This document shows, in pieces, positions 13,801 through 23,556 of a DNA stretch of 64,000 nucleotides (its first letter is position 1; each line of letters begins with the position of its first letter). The stretch is from Triplophysa rosa (Eukaryota; Chordata; Actinopteri; Cypriniformes; Nemacheilidae): the NCBI RefSeq assembly GCF_024868665.1, contig NC_079893.1:10340407-10404406 (forward strand), in the 5' to 3' direction. The position numbers and the translations under genes are program-made. The notes beneath the pieces are model-generated. The model saw nothing but the letters and a program-made list of their open reading frames with translations. It made no database searches and was not told where the DNA came from.

Positions 13801-16800
13801 TCTCTACCTCCATGTTTCTTTGTGGACTTGGTTGGAGTTACCAGGTGAATGTATTTCTAGATATACAGTGCCATCTGCTGACCGCTTAAAGAAATGCACA
13901 TGCACTTTTCAACTAAATATTCAAACTGACTGAAATCCGACTAATCTGTCATAATACTATAACATGTCATGAATGCATATTTGTCATTTGTGACACAAAC
14001 CATAAAATATAAAACAACACAATAAACTTATATTAAAAATTGAATTTATAAAAGAATCTCATCATCAAGAGCTTGACGGTGACACATTTGTTATATGAAG
14101 TGTTCTACAGTATTGAATTATCGCTCAGAAAAATTCAAAGGAAGTGAAACATTATTCAATTTTTCAGTGGGGTTGGGGCTCATCAAAAAGAAATGGAAAT
14201 GAATGATGAATGAGAGCTGATTCTGGATGCTCGGGGAAAGAGAGAGAGAGAGAGAGAGAGAAAAGAAATGATGTAGGAAAAGAGTGGACGATAAAAGAAA
14301 AGTTCAAGTGAACATGCTCTTCTCTTTGATCCCAGCTCCTTGCCCTGAAAGTTCACGCTCATTCGCTCTTGTACCTACAGCTATTTTTGGAAAATGGTTT
14401 GTAAAAATGTAAAGCCTTGTTTCCTAGTATCGCCCTCTCTCTCCTGCTTTGGAGAAGAGGAGGATTTTGAATATGAAGCATAATGTAATATATGTAATTG
14501 ATTAACAGAACACTATAATATTTTGCTTAACTTTATATAAATTTAACATGTCTGTGTGTGTGTGTAATCGGTTGCATTGTGTTTATCACAGTGTTTCGCC
14601 GTGCGATCTCTCGGCTGGGTAGAGATGGCCGAAGAAGACTTGGCTCCTGGTAAAAGCAGCGTCGCTGTTAACAACTGCATCCGTCAACTCTCCTACTGCA
14701 AAAATGACATCCGAGATACTGTGGGCATCTGGGGAGAGGTGAGACACACTCTCGCTTTCCTAATAACATAAATAAACAAGCAAATATAACATTAGAAAAA
14801 CACGTTTCTTATCATTTCCTTTATAACCTTAAAAAACATGAGAAAGAGATCAAAATGAAGAAGAGAGGAGGAGATGAAATGTCATGCAGGAAAAAGAAAG
14901 GGAGATGCAGGAGAGGAAGAAAGAGAGTTTAATGTGTTTTGACAGGACACGGTGGAAGGCTTTCTCTGTTCTCCGGCCGCCTTTTATTTTCTGGTCTGAT
15001 CATTTATTCATTACTTCCAACACACAAACATTGTTTGAACCTTATAGTTCTTGTGACGTTGGATCTGTTTTAAAACCTATTGAACGTAGGCAGCATTTTA
15101 CATTTCGTTTATGGTGTTTATGGTGTTCTCCGAGCTCGAGGGGTGTTTTCCTTAAAAAAAAATCCCTTTTGAGAGCTTTTGGCCATTTAAAGCAGCATTG
15201 CATGTATTCCAGTTTCATAATGAATTGAAACAAGCTCAGTGGCAAAAATCCATCCAGTCCAATGTTGATTTCAAATATGCTTATAGTTAATTTAATACTG
15301 CAAGTTATTGATTCATAATGGTTCATCAAGTATTGGCTCTATTTTCAGATAATTTTCTTGAATTGTCTACTCAGCTCTTTATTATGAGCTATGTGAGTCG
15401 CTGTAATGCAGTTTAGATGCTGCCTATATAGGGAGTTTTGGACAGAGCCATCCTCATTTCCTCTGACTTTTGTGTTTCTCTAGGGGAAGGATATGTACCT
15501 CATTCTAGAGAATAACATGCTGAATCTGATTGACCCAATGGATCGAAGCGTTCTACACTCTCAGCCAATCGCAAGCATTCGTGTGTGGGGCGTCGGCCGC
15601 GATAATGGAAGGTAAGCAGCAGTTGCCATGCCGACGATTAGTATGGGTTAGTTAAATTGATCATTCTGTCATCATTTACTCACCTTCTTGTCCTTTCAAA
15701 CCTTTATGACTTTCGTTCTTCCGCAGAGCACGAAAGAAGATATTTTGAAGAAAGTTGGTTACCGAACAGCACTGGACCCCATTTACATTGTATGGACACA
15801 AAACCAATGCAAGTTTATGGGGTCCAGTTAAAAACATTTTTCAAAATATCTTCTATTGTGTTGTGTGGAAGAAAGAAAGTCATACAGGTTTGAAATGACA
15901 GGGTGGGTAAACGATGACCGAATTTTATTTTTTGGGTGAGCACTTTCACTTTCAAGGAGAGTGTGTTAAATGATGAAGAGTTTTAAAATGTTTAATAAAT
16001 GACAGAGATAAACTGAATGTTTACCCGAGATAAACAACACATTTCTTATTTAAGAAAATTTTAGAGGTGTTTTTGATTAAAAAAAACAAAACAATAAAAT
16101 TCAACAAACTGCTTCTTTAATACAATTATTATTCAATAAAATATGAATACAAATAAAATCCGAATAATTATATTATTAGCCACTAGCCAGACCGATCAAC
16201 AAACACAGACCGGAAGTTAACTTTGGGCTAGGCGTGTGCGTCCGATGAAACCGTCTATAAATGGCACAGTTTTGGAAATGGCACAAATGGGCATCGAGGG
16301 TTATGATTCAGAGGGATTTCAGATTCTACTTCTCACATACACATTCAGGGCCTTTATGACAATCCAATTTTCTACTTATTTTGGTTGGCTGGTTGTCGTC
16401 TACCCACTGAATGTTGCATGACATTTTTTAACATTACAAGCTGTATCAGTGGCAAAATAAAATACGGTATTTGAAATAAGAAAGTTCAAAAACCAGTGTG
16501 CAGTGCCCAGATTTAAGTCATAATTTGCATGAGTTAAATTTGTTATTTGAACATAAAGTCTTGCTAGAAATCTACTTAATGCTGTACACCACACTCCTCT
16601 TTCTCATCCTGAATCATGTCAAGCCCATAACATCTCATTTTAATGAGAAATTTCAGATCAGCAGACCTCAGCATCTTTGCACCTGTGATGTCTTCATTGG
16701 CTTTAATGCTGCATGAGAGATTCATTTAATCTCTCTGCTTTAATGTATGCAGAGACGTACTCCTTCACACTAAAGGTCACTTTAATGATTTTGGACTGAA

Positions 16801-18326
16801 GAAGTCACCCCACTGAAAGGAGGACAGAAATAAAAGATTGATGATGGAGAGACGGGTGCTGATGAAAGTTTAATCCACTGATATAGGGGGCTGCCCGTGT
16901 GTCTATCTGTGTACGCAGGGTTTTTCTCTCACACACTCTCATACTGAGGAGATGTACTTTTTTTCCCTTTAGTCCCGGAAGGGCTTACCGGTGTGTGCGT
17001 GTGTGTGTGAATGATGCAGGGGAGGAATGCAGCATACTTCATCAGGGCTGCTGAATCACCGTTTTGCCACATTGATTCTGAGTAGTACTGCGTTCTGACC
17101 ACCAGAGGGCGCCGCTCATATCTTCAGTCTTGGGGTGTATTAGACCCAATCATGTAGGCTGGGTGTTTAAGTATTTGTCCTGTCGGATCGTCATGTTCTC
17201 CTATGCTAATACGCCACTAAGCCCATCAGTAACATTTTCCTCCCAAGACCCCGCGGGAGGTTACCGTAGCGACAAGCGGAGCAGAAGGGGGAGGGGAGAG
17301 CGAACGCTGGGATTGGATGGAAGGAGAGGGAGCGAAAAAGAGATGGGGTAAAAAAAGAAAGGGAATGAGCGTAGAGAGGTGAGCTGAATGTTTTAACAGA
17401 GCAGAGGATGAGACTAGAAGGTAAAATCTGTAGAAGAGCGGAGCAGGATAATGCTACAGCTGGAAAAGCATGGCACTTAACTAGATGTGAGTATTCTGCT
17501 TCGCTTTCTGTGTTTCTTACTTTACGTCCTTAAAAGAAACTAAACACGTTTTATACAGCGTGACATTTTTATGCATGCCAAAACTCAGTTTAGTCCGGCA
17601 GTCTGATTTTGTAGTTTTATAGATTTTTTTTCACTTTGGAAGACCGGCTTAGGCATGCTTGATCTCAATGAAAACATGTGGTGGAGTTAGAGAGGAGGAG
17701 TAAATGAAGGTGGAGTGGGTGGATTCGCTCCTGAGTGTGGATGAGATGTTGTTTTTCTATTTTTTAGGAGAAATACATGCATTTTTATTTTTATACATTG
17801 TATTTTGTACATGTACAACATATGTATTTTATTCATTCTTTAATGCTTTTTGTGCGATAATGGTATTTTGGAGAAATGTGTAATGAGGTCACACAGTAGG
17901 ATGTTCACACCATTAAATGGGTTGTGTGTTCCTTCAGATCGTTCTGGTATCATCCCACACATGCATGCAGACTAGCACAGATACCATTTTTCAACCCCCT
18001 CGGGGATCCTCAGCATTCTGTCCTCGGTCCGCTTCCATTGTTCTTCGTACTTGTAGTTTCTCCTTGACACATTCTCTCCAGCACATTTGCCTGCTGTCGG
18101 CTCCTGCTGAGGCGCTGTAAAACATCCCAACCTGAGCAGCTTTAACACTCTTGGGTTCATTCTGGGCAACCATGAGTGCACTGAGTTCAGTTGGATTTAT
18201 CCTTTAATTACCACAGTGTTACATATTCATGCCTTCTGTCGGCTTTGCTCTGCCGCCCTTGTGTTTAGGTGTCACATACATCATGATAAATCTCTGAATT
18301 GTGTCATCACACCTGCTGCTCTTATT

Positions 18327-18378
<52 letters not shown>

Positions 18379-21300
18379 CTCACACACTCATGCGTATGCA
18401 AATGCTTTATTGCAGAGGTTCAGAAAATATAGCACTTCTGCAGTAGGGGTCTTTTCTTTAACTGAGAATATGTTGTTCACACCAGTGGCAGAATGTGGGG
18501 AGATTTACTAGAGAGGGTGGTATATAAATCAAGATTGCGCAACCAATAAAATATTGCAGTAGATGCTACTCTTATATCTGCTTTCTCATAATTCTGCTCA
18601 TGTACACAGGTGAACATTTTCTATTGAAAAGCATAAAAGTTTAGATTATTAACCCCATATTATAATCTTCCAATCACCAGCCCACCATTTATCAGTGTAG
18701 GGAACATCTAACAACTACTATGTAGTGCAACTACACAGAATTTATGAGTTGCTCTGTTGTGCTGCCGTTCACTTGTTTTGAGATCCTTCAGTAATGTGAC
18801 TTGATTTTAATCTCATTAATAATTTAGTTATAAGAAGTCACCTGTCGCATGCTTGATAATTGTCACGCCCGGTTGCCTGCACCATTGTTAGCCACTAGAG
18901 GGCGTTTCTGTGTTGTCTTGTGTTCCTGCCTGTTGTTCTGGTCATGGACTCCATTTCCCATCATGCTGTGCTGTCATTAGTGTTCAACCTGGTTCAGCTG
19001 TGTATCATTTCCCTTTTTCAATGTATATGAAGCCCTGATTTGTCATTGTCTAGCCTGAGTCCTTACAAGTGTTACTTTCCTTGGTTCCATTTTGGCTTTT
19101 GGATGTATATCGCTGTGGACTATCATTAAATGGATTTAAACTGCATTTGGACCCACTGTCTGTTCTCGACCTGTGTACTCTCGTAACAATAATAGACCAA
19201 AGTACTAAAGGTGAATTATTAAAAGACTACCCCTGATAATGATATTGGTTATTAATGTCCAAAAAGAAGAGTAAATTGTTGCTGTCAAAATAAAAGCTGT
19301 TCCAAAATAAATGTTTGTGTTTATACTGTAAAATATATATGCGTATGGCATGTACAGTATATTTATATATAAATGCACACATGTAGATGTGTGTGTATAT
19401 ATATATTAAATAATTTACAACAAATAATTTTACTTATATTTCTTAAATATGTACATGTATGTTTGTGTATTTATATATACATTTATGCACACATATTACA
19501 TAAACACAAACAATTATTTTAGAATCAGTTAATCGCAAGTGTAAATACAATGTAAATTTACATTCTAAGTTACTACTAGGTATTGTTGTTGCCTCCTGTG
19601 TGTGTTTATGGTACTCATTTTTATGGTCTGATGTTCTAACGGATGTTCTGCTGACATATTGGACCTCTTAGTTTTTCATTTAGGCTGTTTCTTACACAAT
19701 TGTGACCCTGGACAACAAAACCAGTCTTATGGGTCAATTTTTCGAAATTGAGATTTTTGCATAGTCTGAAAGCTGAATAAATAAACTGTCTATAGATATA
19801 TGAGTTGTTAGAATAGGACAATATCTGGCTGAGATACAACCGTTTAAAACTCTGGAATCTGAGAGCGCAAAAAATCAAAATATTGAGAAAATCACCTTTG
19901 AAGTTGTTAATCAGGGGCACTGTGGCAGACCATCCACTCACAAAAATAAAGTTTTTATATATTTAAGGTAGGAAATTTACAAAATATCTTCATGGAACAT
20001 GATCTTTACTTAATATCCTAATGATTTTTGGCATAAAAGAAAAATCGATAATTTTGACCCACACAATGTATTTTTGTCTTTTACTAAAAATGTTCCCGTG
20101 CTACTTAAGACTGGTTTTGTGATCCAGGGTCACAATTATTAGGTGGTATTAAAGGAGTCATATGACACGGCTAAAACGAATATTATGTTTTAGATGTAAT
20201 GCAATGTGTATACACTATTTAAGGTTCAAAAACGCTGTATTTTCCACATACCGTGCATGTTTGTATCTCCTCTTTGCCCCGCCTCTCTGAAACGCGAAGA
20301 TTTTATACAAAGCTCATCGCCCTGAAAAGCGAGGTGTGCTATGATTGGCCAGTTAACCAGTGCATAGTGATTGGTCGAATACTGCAAGCGTGTGACGGAA
20401 ATGTAACGCCTCTTACCATATGTGGAACATCAGGTTCCAAAGCAACTGTACTGACAGGTACGCCCACCTTACTGGGCGGTCTTAGTCAAATCATACCACG
20501 AACTGACGTAGATTTGTGGGGGTGTGGTTACACGAGGCATTTCAGGCAGGTCTGGGTGAGCATTCGCTTTTAGATAGAATGCATCTTTTGTTCCGACACT
20601 TACATTTTTGCAATTTTACGTCTCTAATACATGCATGGGCAACTTATAACACACCAAAGACATATAAAACACGTATTCGCGCCGTATGACTCCTTTAAAA
20701 TAGATGAGGTCGTTGTCAACAAGCAGTGCATGTGGATTGTATAGCTTTTACGGTTTTGGAAGGATCTGAGTTTGAGACATTGTTAGGGACTCTAGAGGAG
20801 GAAAATCTGAGAAGCAGAGAACCATTTACTCTCAACTGATTCTCATTGTTGCGTAGGAGAAACAATTGAGATAATAAATAGACCTTATTTATTTTTTTGA
20901 GGGTGCCTTTAGAAATGATTTACACATAAATGGGTGCTGCTGATGTTTCGTGAATAAGGGCCATTGTGTGAATTTTCTCATCATATTTCTTCTCTTTTAC
21001 TTGACTGCTTTCCTGGATTCAGAGAGAGGTAAATTGATTTAATATTTTTGTTATTTGGATTTCATAATTTCCTTGTAGTTAGATATGACATGGTTATTTT
21101 TGTTCGTAATAGTTTATTTTTAGCATGTATATGATACAGCTGGATGTGTAAATTAAGAGACACTTACTCATCCTACTGTAGGCAGTCATGTGCACCTGCA
21201 TATATATATATTTATAGTAGTAGTAAAGGTGTGTGTGTGTGTTTTATTTATTTTTTTGGCGTAAAATGTGTGTGGGACTGTTTGCTTTCAGATTGATTGT

Positions 21301-23556
21301 CTCTGTTAAATTTAAAGGGCACCACATCCATCAGGGTCTTGTTTTGCATATAGACGTGCACACATTCACAAATCCTTTTTTTACAACGGTGTCTTTTTTT
21401 CCTTCACACAGTCACACTGTTATATTTTGTTCATTGTCAACATGGCACGGAAATGACCTTACTTACTTTCTTGCTGTTCCATTTTATTTGATCCCCTGTA
21501 AATATCATGTGATTGTGAAATGGGTTTTGTGTTGTCTTTAAATTGCTCTTTACAAGTTTAATCTTGTTTTGTTCTCTTTGTGGCCAAACAGGGATTTTGC
21601 ATACGTAGCTCGAGATAAGGACACCCGCATATTAAAATGTCATGTGTTCCGCTGTGACACCCCTGCCAAAGCCATCGCCACCAGTCTGCACGAGATCTGC
21701 TCCAGGGTGAGAATCTACAGGATGCATAAACAACACCCAAAACTTTTTTTGCTGATATTTTGCTGGTTCCTGTGCTGGAACTTAACTGTTAACTGACTGT
21801 CATACCTGCCCTCGAATAAACATAATTCATAACAGTCTTTGTTTATGAGTCGTTTTAATAATGAAGGGTCAATGCAGATTTTCTGCCCCAGAAACTGTTT
21901 TTGTCAGGATAAGTGTACAGAATTGTTCCAGACTAGGCACCAGCATGGCACCCTGTTGGTGAAAAACGGAAAATTAAACTGGAGATTCAACGCGTCAGGT
22001 TGTATATCTGTATACATGATGCATGCGTTGTGTAACAGATCATGGCAGAACGCAAGAATGCCAAAGCTATGGCTGGAGGATCCCTACAGGATAGGTCACA
22101 CACTGGACTTGACGTCCCACTACAAGGTAACACAGCCGGGTTTTGAGTGTGTTTGTTTCTCTGTGTAAGTAGAATTTGTGTGTGCTAATGTGTATGTTGT
22201 GTATCACCCTTAGCAGAGTTCCCCACGCCAAAGACTGAATTGGTGCAGAAATTCCAGGTGTTATACGTTGGTATGATACCAGTTGCCAGACCTATAGGTG
22301 AGAAATCACATACCTGTTTATTCATTTTTTTCTCATGCTCTCTCGCTTTTTTCTCCGTTTTTTTAATTATACATGCTCACTTACGAACACCTATTCGATA
22401 CAGTCTTTCTTATGTACCTATCCATCCATCCAGCCAACATCACTTTTATACTGTACAATCTGTAATTATGTTAAATAACATGTAATATGAAATGATCTAC
22501 TTTAGCACATCCCTAACACACACAGGCAAATAACAAGGTCAAACTCCCCTATTCCACAGGCATGGAAATTCTCAATGGTGCGATAGACAGTTTGATGACA
22601 TCATCAATCCGAGACGACTGGTCCCCCGTGCTGCTGAATGTAGCCGATGCAACAGTCACAGTCATCAAAGAAAAGGCAATTACCTGCTTAAAATCTTGAA
22701 AATCAAAAATCTTTAGAATGCTGCTCAGACTCATGACGTCATATCCCATATTAGGAGGAAGATGAAGTGTTGGTGGAGTGCCGTGTGCGTTTCCTGTCCT
22801 TCATGGGAGTAGGAAAAGATGTGCATTCATTCGCGTTCATCATGGACTCTGGGAACCAGCACTTTGAGTGTCATGTGTTTTGGTGTGAACCCAATGCTGG
22901 CAGTGTGTCTGAGGCTGTTCAAGCAGCGTGCATGGTGAGTAACAACACCAGAATAAGAAATCGATAATGAATCAATTCTAAGCAACAGCATGTGCTTTAC
23001 GCACTCTGTTGTAAATGTGGACAATAACAGTAACAATACAATCTCTCAGACTTAAGACCAGTGTCCAGACAGGGCATATTAATTGGTTTTGCAGCTATAG
23101 GAGGACTAGATATTACATAATATCAATTTAAATGTCTGAAACATGTCAAGTTTCAATTTAAATTAAGATGAAAATAAAATATATCCTAACTTTGTATTAT
23201 TTTATTTCCTCAGTGAAATAGGAACGTTAGATGTTAGGCAAAACATTTACAATGCAGTAAAGGTGTATTATAATGTATATTAAAGGATTTTTTTTTTTTT
23301 CATATTTGGAGCAGTAGAAATTCCCAGTATTTGATAAAAGAGGGAAGTAATATTCACTTTTTTCTTTTCCTCTGTGTGTCTGCAGTTGAGGTATCACAAG
23401 TGTCTGGTGGCACGCCCTCCGTCTCAGAAAGCCTGCTCACAGGCGCCCCCTGCTGATTCAGTCTCACGCCGCGTTTCCACCAGCGTCAAACGTGGAGTTC
23501 TTTCACTCATCGACACGCTCAAACAGAAGAGACCAGTCACTGAGCTGCCCCAGTGA
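871..23556 (+). CDS. apbb2: apbb2, Fe65-like amyloid precursor protein-binding adaptor (spliced, 15 coding exons)
   Basis: Cytoplasmic and nuclear adaptor of the Fe65 family; known family members bind the NPxY tail of APP and LRP-type receptors through PTB domains. The 15 exons join in frame to 883 codons including the stop. Residues 1-313 are an acidic, Ser-rich tail containing the family-typical [12 protein letters not shown] and [18 protein letters not shown] domain lies near 327-356 with W331 and W352 (GTTQWERP). PTB1 starts near 541 ([12 protein letters not shown]) and PTB2 spans about 705-850 ([18 protein letters not shown]). The end, [20 protein letters not shown], is nearly the mammalian APBB2 C-terminus, which separates it from APBB1 and APBB3. 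The start was chosen because exon 1 aligns with the conserved DVTN..SATPP region and has a 3' splice site two bases upstream; 5' non-coding exons lie left of the window. Whether this is the a or b teleost copy cannot be told. Confidence 0.95.
2273..2762. mobile_element. hAT-type MITE with 8-bp TSD
   Basis: Termini TAGGGAAGCAC / GTGCATCCCTA are inverted, and CTGGGATG is repeated exactly on both sides (2265-2272 and 2763-2770). No transposase. The interior has repeated GAGTACGAGTACC / ACCGATAC motifs. Confidence 0.88.
3236..3682. mobile_element. TTAA-flanked MITE
   Basis: TTTAAAGGAGTAGTTCAC at the left is the inverse of GTGAACTACTCCTTTAA at the right. TTAA borders. Non-coding. Confidence 0.75.
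5036..5360. mobile_element. Palindromic MITE, truncated copy
   Basis: The left end matches the cyprinid-type foldback (AAATGAAAATACTGTC, TTACTCACCCTC). The interior has inverted CTACCATAGTAGG / GGTAGTCAATGG. The right end is missing. Confidence 0.65.
6627..6745. repeat. Imperfect inverted repeat
   Basis: AGGCTTG..GATGCGGTGCTGC on the left is answered by GGCGCCGCATCAAGCCT on the right with about a 50-base loop. Probably part of an unrecognised repeat. Confidence 0.5.
8459..8676 (+). CDS. apbb2: apbb2 coding exon 2 (WW domain)
   Basis: Completes the split Asp codon ([18 protein letters not shown]) and contains the whole WW domain, with both tryptophans and the YYW aromatic strand. It ends after PSPTPDHE at gtacgc, phase 0. 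The match to the mammalian APBB2 WW region is nearly residue for residue. Confidence 0.95.
8829..9014 (+). CDS. apbb2: apbb2 coding exon 3 (Ser/Pro-rich linker)
   Basis: A 62-codon phase-0 exon between a clear 'ttctcag' acceptor and a gtaagt donor. The product is low-complexity ([13 protein letters not shown]). I do not recall it in mammalian APBB2; it may be alternatively spliced or fish-specific. Support is splice sites and frame only. Confidence 0.7.
9589..9663 (+). CDS. apbb2: apbb2 coding exon 4 (small linker exon)
   Basis: A 75-base, phase-0 microexon-like segment encoding [17 protein letters not shown] and a basic/acidic tail. It is flanked by 'gtgtgcag' and ggtaac. Because its length is a multiple of three it could be skipped without breaking frame. 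A hAT-type MITE starts 128 bases downstream. Confidence 0.6.
9792..10370. mobile_element. hAT-type MITE with 8-bp TSD
   Basis: Inverted ends TAGGGTTGGAAATCG / CGATTCCCAACCCTA, with exact CTCTTCTG duplications at 9784-9791 and 10371-10378. It lies 128 bases downstream of apbb2 exon 4. Confidence 0.9.
11104..11157 (+). CDS. apbb2: apbb2 coding exon 5
   Basis: An 18-codon phase-0 exon encoding [18 protein letters not shown], which corresponds to the [11 protein letters not shown](N)SDIWK segment of mammalian APBB2. A long pyrimidine tract precedes the acceptor, and the donor is gttagt. It is too short to be found by ORF length. Confidence 0.88.
11785..12037. mobile_element. Palindromic MITE copy (diverged)
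   Basis: Contains TTTCAAACCTG, GAACACAAAGGAAGATATTT, and ends GGGTGAACTATCCCTTTA. Confidence 0.65.
12912..12997 (+). CDS. apbb2: apbb2 coding exon 6
   Basis: Encodes [20 protein letters not shown] followed by LRYASLKL, a segment strongly conserved in APBB2. Acceptor 'tgtctcag', donor gtgtgt, ending in phase 2 within an Arg codon. Confidence 0.94.
13107..13167 (+). CDS. apbb2: apbb2 coding exon 7
   Basis: Completes the split Arg codon and encodes [20 protein letters not shown], the acidic linker directly before PTB1. Donor gtgaga, phase 0. Confidence 0.93.
14239..14262. repeat. (AG)n microsatellite
   Basis: Uninterrupted AG dinucleotide run in an apbb2 intron. Confidence 0.9.
14592..14738 (+). 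CDS. apbb2: apbb2 coding exon 8 (PTB1 start)
   Basis: 49 codons opening PTB1: [20 protein letters not shown] through [10 protein letters not shown], almost identical to the mammalian protein. Acceptor 'tatcacag', donor gtgaga, phase 0. Confidence 0.96.
15484..15611 (+). CDS. apbb2: apbb2 coding exon 9 (PTB1)
   Basis: Encodes [20 protein letters not shown] through [11 protein letters not shown], the central sheet of PTB1. It ends in phase 2 at gtaagc, splitting the Arg of [10 protein letters not shown]. Confidence 0.96.
15652..15945. mobile_element. Palindromic MITE copy
   Basis: Both arms are present: CATTCTGTCATCATTTACTC on the left, and TTTTGGGTGAGCA at the right. The centre has the AAGAAGATATTTTGAAGAA type of sequence. 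Confidence 0.7.
17096..17117 (+). promoter_or_regulatory. CTCF-like motif
   Basis: TGACCACCAGAGGGCGCCGC is a close match to the vertebrate CTCF core (CCASYAGRKGGCRC), plus orientation. Motif match only; occupancy unknown. Confidence 0.45.
18330..18376. repeat. (CT)n microsatellite
   Basis: About 46 bases of CT repeat in an apbb2 intron. Confidence 0.95.
18861..19188. mobile_element. Solo LTR with 5-bp TSD
   Basis: Begins TGTCACGCCC and ends CTCGTAACA (TG..CA), flanked on both sides by ATAAT. 328 bases, no internal retroviral-type coding region. The family is not assigned. Confidence 0.78.
19696..20135. mobile_element. DNA-transposon-like repeat, TGTGACCCTGG ends
   Basis: TGTGACCCTGGACAACAAAA on the left is inverted as TTTTGTGATCCAGGGTCACA on the right. 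This type is widespread in fish genomes. Non-coding. Confidence 0.75.
20149..20698. mobile_element. TTAA-flanked MITE, AAAGGAGTCATATGAC ends
   Basis: Left AAAGGAGTCATATGACACGG and right GCGCCGTATGACTCCTTT are inverted, with TTAA on both sides. It starts 13 bases after the previous element. Confidence 0.8.
21592..21706 (+). CDS. apbb2: apbb2 coding exon 10 (PTB1 end)
   Basis: Encodes [20 protein letters not shown] and continues to HEICSR, the last strands and C-terminal helix of PTB1. It lies after a 6-kb intron, the second longest seen inside the coding part of the gene. Confidence 0.96.
22039..22126 (+). CDS. apbb2: apbb2 coding exon 11
   Basis: Encodes [20 protein letters not shown] and then LDVPLQ, the linker between the two PTB domains. 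The acceptor 'tgtaacag' has a weak pyrimidine tract. Donor gtaaca, phase 1. Confidence 0.92.
22214..22297 (+). CDS. apbb2: apbb2 coding exon 12 (PTB2 start)
   Basis: Encodes [20 protein letters not shown] and on to PVARPIG, the first strand of PTB2. The acceptor is the first of two AGs ('ttagcag'); the second would drop one residue, and the family length favours the first. Confidence 0.93.
22560..22675 (+). CDS. apbb2: apbb2 coding exon 13 (PTB2, GC donor)
   Basis: Encodes [15 protein letters not shown] through [13 protein letters not shown]. The frame continues into exon 14 only if the exon ends at AAG before gcaatt, so the intron uses a GC donor. No GT in the vicinity restores frame. Read-through would add eight residues (beginning AITCLKS-stop) and truncate PTB2. 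Confidence 0.88.
22676..22754 (+). other. apbb2: apbb2 intron 13, GC-AG, 79 bases
   Basis: Begins gcaatt and ends 'atattag'. The flanking exons join to [12 protein letters not shown] with no other in-frame option. Confidence 0.8.
22755..22934 (+). CDS. apbb2: apbb2 coding exon 14 (PTB2 core)
   Basis: 60 codons, [20 protein letters not shown] through AVQAACM, the most conserved part of PTB2. Donor gtgagt, phase 0. The intron before it is only 79 bases. Confidence 0.96.
23386..23556 (+). CDS. apbb2: apbb2 terminal coding exon 15
   Basis: Encodes [16 protein letters not shown] through [20 protein letters not shown] and ends PQ-stop (TGA). It carries the end of the PTB2 helix and the conserved basic C-terminus. 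Confidence 0.96.
   Translation: MRYHKCLVARPPSQKACSQAPPADSVSRRVSTSVKRGVLSLIDTLKQKRPVTELPQ

Larger units (their letters stand above)
15612..21591 (+). other. apbb2: apbb2 intron 9
   Basis: 6 kb holding a palindromic MITE, a purine-rich CpG patch at about 17220-17480, a CT microsatellite, a solo LTR and two adjacent MITEs. No coding exon is needed here: exons 9 and 10 join directly in the conserved [10 protein letters not shown]. Confidence 0.6.

Noticed and set aside
20253..20573. 106-residue plus-strand ORF
   Set aside because: Lies entirely inside a TTAA-flanked MITE.
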